Positions 57,991-64,000 of a stretch of DNA of 64,000 nucleotides are shown in pieces (position 1 is the first letter of the stretch; each line of letters begins with the position of its first letter). This DNA is from Dryomyza anilis (taxonomy: Eukaryota > Arthropoda > Insecta > Diptera > Dryomyzidae), in assembly GCA_951804985.1 (NCBI GenBank), contig OX638133.1, positions 74,592,367 through 74,656,366 on the forward strand. Direction: 5' to 3'. Below the pieces are notes generated by a model. That model made no database searches. It was given only the letters and a program-made list of their open reading frames with translations, and had not been told where the DNA came from. The position numbers and the translations under genes were made by a program.

Positions 57991-58869
57991 TTGAAGTATA
58001 AAAGATATATTGAATCGAAACAAAAATACAACAACGTACACTAAGAAAACAAGATGTTTATGAAAGTTTTGCAGAAAGTCTTTAAATATGAAATATATGC
58101 AGATAGTTACGAGACGTTTACCACAATAGCACACACAGAAAAATCCTCTTTTGGCATGAGGTTAATTGAACCAACGTTTCAGTGTTGCAACCGAAATACA
58201 TTTGTTGTAACCTCATAACCAAATGAACGTAACATTTCTTACTCTAACCGAAATGTTAGTCCGCGCAACTGCACGTTGGGTTGTCGTAACCTCATGATTG
58301 CAATTTTCATTCTGCCAAAATTTGACTTTTGTGCATTTGTTACGGCAACTGAGTACGTTATTGTATCAACTAAATAAATGAAAAACGGCAACCTCATGTC
58401 TATCAGCAGTTCGGTTGCCAGTTTCTTGCCAACAATTATGGATACAAGCAGAAATAAATAAACGTCTAAAATTTTCACAAGTGGCAAACAATAGGAAATT
58501 CATTAATTATGTAAAAATGCGAAATAAATATATGAATATTAATAAAATAATGGATGAATTCAATACAAATTGCTGTTTAGCTAGGGAAATATAATACAAA
58601 TATGTGACCATATGTGGCATTATAAATAGATTTTTATTTTGTTTAGTTATGATGAAATAAAATATTAAATGTGTCTTCAAACTGTTTTTATTTTTCAGGG
58701 AACAGGAAATAATACATATTTTTTTTGAAATTGTGTGCGTGACATATTTACGCATCAAAAATACATATAGAAAACTTTACATAAATAAGTTTTCTATGTA
58801 AAAAAATATCATTAAAATAAAATTTCAATTAGAGTTTCGGCATGCTTGCAAACTTGGAGTTTTAAACAA

Positions 58870-59280
58870 ATTAACAAGTGCATTTGAAACCCACTTCAAT
58901 ACATTCACTTTGTTTCAAAACATGAATGTGTTTTGTCACAACAACAAAGCATCAAGTACTGTCAAAACAAAACTGCAGTGAAGAGGTCTATGATGATGTG
59001 TAATAAAAATTTAAATACTGAAATGAACTGTTGATGACACTGAGTACTTGGTGCATTTTATATTTGTTTATCATTCTTTCTCTAAGGAATTTCGATTAAT
59101 ATTTAAATATAAAAAAAAAATTGAAAGGTATACAATTTTTTTTTATCAATATTTAATTTTAATTAAAAAATGTTGTTGGATATATTGATTTTCGACAAAA
59201 ACGTTGTTTTTGTCGTACAACATTTTTTTTAATTTTTTTTTTGTTTTTTTAAAAAATAAAGGTTCTTGTATTTTTTACTA
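58870..59280. repeat. dispersed repeat, copy 2 (related to 15490-15900)
   Basis: Diverged copy of the element nested in the lipase intron, with the same block order including CGTTGTTTTTGTCGTACAAC (about 59201-59220). Confidence 0.75.
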
Positions 59281-59344
59281 AATTCAAAAGATGTTAGAAA
59301 TACCTAAATCGCCTGTCGATAGTGATAGTATAACATCTTGACAC

Positions 59345-60435
59345 TGCACAGTGGGCTGTAGACTACCTTTTTTGACCAAAATTCAGAGGTAATATGGCGT
59401 CCGAAATTTTTAAATTTGAGGGTATGACCATAAACATCACTTTACGTATAATAAATGTGCAAGAACCGTCGAATCTGATGTTAATAATTTAAAATTCAAA
59501 TTGATGGATCTGCAATTTGGAAAACTAAAAGCAAGGTTTTCGTAACCTTTAATGTCATATACACACAATAAAATAATTGCTTGGCGAATATTCAACGAAT
59601 ATTCATTTGCATCTACCAAATTTAGTCAGCCTCAACTGAAATTCATTTGTGCTAAACAATAGTATAAGCGTAACAAACTATTAGTTGAATCAACTGCAAA
59701 ATTGATTGGGGAAACAAACTTTTTATCCATTGTCAATTTTTTTTATTTCCATTGCTACGGCAACTACATTCAAAATGAGACCTAACCAATATTTAGTTGA
59801 CTTAACAGATAATTATATAACATTGAGTTTTAGCAATCACTATTTCATTGATTCAACTGCGAAATCAGTTGTCTTGTATATAAGCGATGCCAAAGCAGGA
59901 CAACACTGTTGTATTTTTATATGCAGCCCTAGCGCTCCAACGTGTTGCAAAAACGGAGTCAGCAGCACAACGAATCGTCGGCAATGTTCGATCTCGGGAA
60001 CACTGTTGAGACGCTGACTTCGTGTTTGCAACACGTTCAAGCGCTAGGGCTAAGTAAATTGGCCGATTTCTTAGAATTAATTTCGCTACCACAACTAAAC
60101 AAATTGGTTGTGCCAATTGCATTCATTAGTTGCGTGAACTGATACGTGATGTTGCTACAACTGAACCAGTCGAATGTTGACAGAACTAAATAAATCGGTT
60201 GACAAAAAAAGACGGTTGCCCCAACTGATTCGTTCTTTGGGTGTAAGATTTTGTCACATATTCGGATTTTGCAATGAAATTCCTTTTTAAAAATTAGTTC
60301 AACTTTTCACAAGCCATGTTGAATCCGCCATTTTGAATTTCTGATATAAGATTCGTTCTCAGAGGCCTCGAAAACATTAAAGTACCAAATATTGTGAATT
60401 ATGGCCAAGCTTTTTAATTATCAGCCCACTGTACA
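59345..60435. mobile_element. inverted-repeat transposon remnant with CACAGTGGGCTG ends and a central hairpin
   Basis: CACAGTGGGCTG (about 59347) is matched by CAGCCCACTGTAC (about 60422-60434). The centre holds two 25-base arms (59925-59949 and 60027-60051) that pair with two mismatches, both starting or ending in AGCCCTAGCGCT. A left-end homologue lies at 57590-57990. No transposase frame is visible. Confidence 0.65.
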
Positions 60436-60639
60436 CTGTGTGTGTGTGTATAAATTCATGAGCAAACTAAATTTAAACGTTGAACAATATTATGTACAAA
60501 AATATTATAAATATATTTAATTTATGCAACAATTTTACGATTTGCATAAATATTAAATTAGTACTTTTCGCAAATATTGTATAATTTATTCAACATAACC
60601 TCAAAACAATTAAAAACGGAAACACAAAATGGCGAATAT

Positions 60640-61140
60640 ACGAACACACACATACACACACATGATACACGCTTAAAATAACAGTACACCGAGATCGTCG
60701 TCAACACGAAGTCAGCTGTCGGCAGAACCTAAAACAAAATGTCGGTCTCACGAACGAACGGCATAGAACAGAATGAGCGATGTGAAAAATAAATCACGCA
60801 CCAACGACACACAAACCTACAGGCGGCTGTGATTTTTAAACGAATTTGCAAATTAAATAAAATCAATATTTCTACTCACACAACAATCACAAAGATGCTA
60901 GCATATAATATTGCTATTCTATAACTATTTAACACTTGAATTGTAATTATTATTCAACTAATTCAGTAGATTTTCCACATGTAATCGGTGGCGACGACAC
61001 ACTACGCAGAAAACAAATCATCTGTGCTCGACTCCACTTTGTTTCGCCTTTGTTTTTGACGCTCTCTCTCTCTCGCCACTCGCCTTAGAACGTGTTGGAC
61101 TCTGAAACACAGATACAACATATTTGACATTTGATTACGC
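60640..61140. promoter_or_regulatory. balanced-composition block with a (CT)n run, possible promoter
   Basis: A 500-base stretch clearly less AT-rich than its surroundings, with gctctctctctctcgcc at 61062-61078 (GAGA-factor type motif) and no coding frame. It could be a promoter or enhancer for a gene reading in either direction, including a distal ocm start. Direction is not determined. Confidence 0.35.
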
Positions 61141-61149
61141 GGGTGGAAT

Positions 61150-61890
61150 GGATCAGTGTTGCCATCTTTAGTGAGTGCGTGCAGCGGAAACGTGTAGCTG
61201 GACGAACGAAGAGATATTTAAAGAAACTCACAGACAAGCAATAGAAGATAATGCAATCAAATTGTATTTCAAACTACAAAAATATGACCATACCACGTGG
61301 CCACGTTCTCCTTAAGGAGAAAACAAGACGCCATTATATGTCCATAATACTGGGAACGTTTTGGTAATAGAAACAGTGTTGCTTCTTTTTAAGTATTTAT
61401 CGTTCCGATTCATGTTGTGTGGAACGAAACGATTTTTGCATGTGTAACAAGGACAGCAGTCGTTGCATTCTTGAGCGAATTTCAAACGTGTTTGGCGCCA
61501 AAATAAAGCAACAGTTAAAACTAAACAATATTTAAAATGCATTTGGAGGTTAGAAAACCCACTTTTTAAATTTCTTACGTGTCTAACTAATGAAAGCACG
61601 TTTTTTTTTTAAGGGAAAACACGTGTCTTAAAGTATTTTTAATTATTAAAAATATATAAATAAAAGTAATAAAACGAAATTTTATTTTTGATTTTTTTAT
61701 TTTTTAAATTTTTTATATATATCAAAATATTGTTTGCAAAACTTTAGATAATTTATATTGGAGCTTGAAATAACATACGACATTTTTCAGTTTTATATTT
61801 AAAAAAATATTAAAAATTATATAATTTTTTGATCCAGAGATATTTGCTCTCGAGTTGTGTGCTTAATGCTATGTTGAATGTAAAAACTTA
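61150..61890 (-). other. downstream part of the snoRNA host gene, end not resolved
   Basis: The donor after the micro-exon 61910-61892 predicts a further exon here. A candidate acceptor is GCTTTCATTAG at about 61586, but no clear polyadenylation signal follows, so I leave the 3' end open. The reverse frame 61312-61599 has no recognisable domain. Confidence 0.4.
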
Positions 61891-62070
61891 CTGTATTTCG
61901 TCATAAGAACCTGCAAAAAATTAAAGAATATATTAGATATATATTAACATTTTTTTTTATTATTTAAATTTTTTTGTAAATAAATAGATGAGTAATAAAA
62001 TTAATTTCATTTGAATTATTTCGAATTTATTTTAGAATTTATGTATTTTTCGGTCATCTATTTATTTGAA

Positions 62071-62159
62071 TTTTTCAGTAGGACCTATTTTTGAGGATTG
62101 TTTCGTTGTTGCGGTTTTGTGTATCATGACACATCAAAATTCCTTTCTCATCATTTTGG
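62071..62159 (-). ncRNA. box C/D snoRNA 1 (family A)
   Basis: Box C ATGATGA at 62154-62148 and box D CTGA at 62078-62075. The guide before box D reads AAAATAGGTCCTA. By the N+5 rule the methylated base would be the A of target UAGGACC. I could not place this target in rRNA or snRNA from memory. An internal hairpin (GTGT, CATGAT, ACAC) lies between the halves. Confidence 0.88.
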
Positions 62160-62350
62160 AAAAAATTTTATAAATACTATAAATAATATTATACATACCA
62201 TTCATTGCCAACGTCAGCTTCGTATGTGTGTAGATACTCATGGAAATATTGCCTGCAAAAAAAAAGATATATTAAAAAATAATACTAATTTATATCTATT
62301 TGGTAATTATTTTAGAATTTATTAAATTTTTCATTCATAAATTTATTTCA

Positions 62351-62440
62351 ATTGTTCAGTAGGACCTATTTTTGAGGATTGTTTCGTTGTTGCGGTTTTG
62401 TGTATCATGACACATCAAAATTCCTTTCTCATCATTTTTT
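62351..62440 (-). ncRNA. box C/D snoRNA 2 (family A)
   Basis: Box C at 62435-62429 and box D at 62359-62356. The body is identical to snoRNA 1 over the whole box C to box D span as far as I can read, although the flanking intron differs. Same guide. Confidence 0.88.
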
Positions 62441-62624
62441 AAAACATTTTTATAAATAACATATATAAAAATTATACATACCATTTAATGTTTGTCAACT
62501 GCAGCTTAGTGCTTGTGTGCAGATCATCCTCAGAATATTGCCTGCAAAGAGAAAATTTAAATATATTAAAAACTAAAGAATATATTTAATTTTTTCAGTA
62601 ATCCAAATAATTTTTTTTTTTTTT

Positions 62625-62714
62625 TTTTGTCAGTAGGACCTATTTTTGAGGATTGTTTCGTTGTTGCGGTTTTGTGTATCATGACACATCAAAATTCCTT
62701 TCTCATCATTTTAC
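62625..62714 (-). ncRNA. box C/D snoRNA 3 (family A)
   Basis: Box C at 62709-62703 and box D at 62633-62630. Same body and guide as copies 1 and 2. Flanks TTTTG before box C and CAAAA after box D can pair as an external stem. Confidence 0.88.
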
Positions 62715-62875
62715 AAAATTTATTGAAAATTCACTAAATAAAAATACACATACCTTTATTTTTTGCAATAGGTGTATCGTGTGTATATCAACATCGAAAT
62801 ATTGCCTGTAAGAAGAAAAGTAAAATATATTATAAAAATATAAACTTTTTGACACTAACGTTATTATTTTAATTA

Positions 62876-62964
62876 AAGTATCAGTAGGACCTATTGTTAG
62901 GTTTGTTGCGGTTAATGCGAATCATGCCACATTAATCAAGTATCCATTATTCTCATCATATAAA
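62876..62964 (-). ncRNA. box C/D snoRNA 4 (diverged family A member)
   Basis: Box C at 62959-62953 and box D at 62884-62881. Most of the body has diverged from copies 1-3, but the segment before box D (AATAGGTCCTACTGA) and CCGCAACAA are kept. This points to selection on the box D guide. Confidence 0.85.
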
Positions 62965-63120
62965 TTTAGTTAATATATTTTAAATATTTAAAAATGTACA
63001 AACCTTTGAAAAGTGATTTTCGGCAAAGGCAATAACAGTATGTATGCTGAAATAAATATAAAATTATTAATTATATATTTTGTTTAAAAATATTTTATTG
63101 GTAAGTGATAAAATAAATTC

Positions 63121-63201
63121 ATTTTTCAGTAAGACCAATCAATCGCATTCAACATTAGTTTCTTTTCAGATAGGGGCGAAAGTAATTACTCATCATATTA
63201 A
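63121..63201 (-). ncRNA. box C/D snoRNA 5 (family B, dual 28S rRNA guide)
   Basis: Box C at 63196-63190, internal box D' CTGA near 63168, box D at 63129-63126. The D' guide CTTTCGCCCCTA is complementary to the conserved 28S sequence UAGGGGCGAAAG. The D guide TTGATTGGTCTTA pairs, with two G-U pairs, with the adjoining rRNA AAGACUAAUCGAA. The rRNA sequence is recalled from the conserved region near the 28S D3 segment. Confidence 0.88.
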
Positions 63202-63489
63202 TTATTTCAAATAAATTTATATTACTTTAATTTTTAAATATTTATATTAAATATTTTTAATAAATTTTTAAATTCGATTAATTTATAAAATTTGTAATTT
63301 AATTATATTTATAATAATAGAAAGCATATTTTAAAAATTAACAAACCTTTTTAAAAAACATTAAAATTGCTCCACATGTCTGTATGTTTAAAATGTTGGT
63401 AAACTACCAATAAAAGGCGTGCTATAAGAGAAAACCAATAATTAGATATTGTATTAAAAATTGTTTTTTTTTTATTAAAAAAAAATATT

Positions 63490-63570
63490 GATTTTCAGTA
63501 AGACCAATCAATCGCATTCAACACGAGTTTCTTTTCAGATAGGGGCGAAAGTAATTACTCATCATATAAA
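63490..63570 (-). ncRNA. box C/D snoRNA 6 (family B)
   Basis: Box C at 63565-63559 and box D at 63498-63495. Nearly identical to snoRNA 5, including D' and both guides; one difference lies in the segment between D' and the D guide (CGTGTTGAA against AATGTTGAA). Confidence 0.88.
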
Positions 63571-63846
63571 TTTTATAAAGTAAATTAAAATATTGAAATA
63601 TTTATATTAAATTATTAATTTTTAATTTTTTTTTAATACATTTTTAAGTTAATTTAATTTTTAAAAATAATGTTTACATAAATAGATAGAAAATTTTAAA
63701 AAATAAAACAAACCTATTGAAAAATCCGTAAAACTGCTGTTTGTTCGGTTCCATGTTTTTGAAATGTTTATAACTGCAAATAAAAGATTTTTTTTATTAA
63801 ATAATGTCTATTGAAAGTTTAAAAAATATAATTAAAAAACTACAAA

Positions 63847-63927
63847 AGTACTCAGTAAGACCAATCAATCGCATTCAACATGAGTTTCATTTCAGCTAGG
63901 GGCGAAAGTAATTGCTCATCATATAAA
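63847..63927 (-). ncRNA. box C/D snoRNA 7 (family B)
   Basis: Box C at 63922-63916 and box D at 63855-63852. Guides are kept apart from a base next to D' (CCCCTAG against CCCCTAT). The intron flanks CTACAAA upstream of box C and TTTTGTAG downstream of box D pair into a long external stem, a feature that helps snoRNP assembly in introns. Confidence 0.88.
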
Positions 63928-64000
63928 TTTGTAGTTTTTTAAAACATTTTTTTTTTAATTTAAAAATGTTTTTCAAAAAGATTAACTTACCATAAAAAGG

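Larger units (their letters stand above)
61892..64000 (-). ncRNA. non-coding snoRNA host gene (UHG type), partial at right edge
   Basis: On the minus strand eight small exons are defined by good splice sites: end of an exon at 64000-63991, then 63773-63714, 63421-63347, 63046-63004, 62805-62754, 62541-62482, 62252-62199 and 61910-61892. Donors are gtaagt, gtatgt or gtttgt; acceptors are tgcag, tacag, ttcag or tatag. The seven introns (about 198-300 nt) each hold exactly one box C/D snoRNA, close to the 5' splice site. Exons are 19-75 nt, differ in sequence and share no continuous frame, while the intronic snoRNAs are conserved. This is the hallmark of U-snoRNA host genes, including the dUHG genes of Drosophila. 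The promoter, probably a 5'TOP type, would lie right of the window. Confidence 0.88.

Noticed and set aside
61312..61599. Cys-containing reverse frame as a protein gene
   Set aside because: No domain, no splice support, and it lies in the untranslated 3' part of a non-coding host gene.
62098..62325. Plus-strand frame MFRCCGFVYHD
   Set aside because: It runs across snoRNA 1 and a host-gene exon in antisense; open by chance.

Overview
The window is AT-rich nuclear DNA from a fly, probably a brachyceran (schizophoran) dipteran with a genome larger than Drosophila's. The grounds are GT-AG introns, fly orthologues, polyglutamine-rich coding sequence, Ty3/gypsy and Tc1-like elements, many MITEs and long simple satellites. 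Three neighbouring minus-strand genes look like Drosophila CG3356 (UBE3C type), CG3362 (cN-IIIB) and CG3363 (ocm). That these are neighbours in Drosophila is recalled, not searched.

Layout. The 3' part of an acid (abhydrolase) lipase gene lies on the plus strand at 1222-18039. Its first visible intron, about 15.9 kb, holds two large satellite arrays, a 5.3 kb gypsy element with identical LTRs but a broken coding region, a solo LTR and nested repeats. A convergent HECT ubiquitin ligase gene follows on the minus strand (25764-19545, 7 exons, 1145 codons). Its first intron contains a sequence that folds as a complete hammerhead ribozyme in antisense to the gene. Next on the minus strand come a cytosolic 5'-nucleotidase III gene (30661-29059, 3 exons) and a very large ocm-like gene (50050-34415, 6 coding exons, about 3548 codons). 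The last two ocm exons are separated from the main exon by a palindromic TA-flanked transposon.

From 50 to 61 kb I see no protein gene, only putative 5' untranslated sequence and MITE-like inverted-repeat elements. From 61.9 kb to the right edge lies a non-coding snoRNA host gene on the minus strand. It has seven consecutive introns of roughly 200-300 nt, each carrying one box C/D snoRNA, separated by tiny exons without a shared reading frame. The seven snoRNAs form two paralogous families. One family has two guides that pair with adjacent sites in a conserved 28S rRNA segment. The other has a strictly conserved guide whose target I could not identify.

The protein genes do not form a pathway: lipid hydrolysis, ubiquitin ligation, nucleotide dephosphorylation and probable chromatin regulation. 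The most notable content is the snoRNA host gene, the ribozyme, and the repeat biology of the lipase intron, where complementary 9-mer arrays flank one exon.
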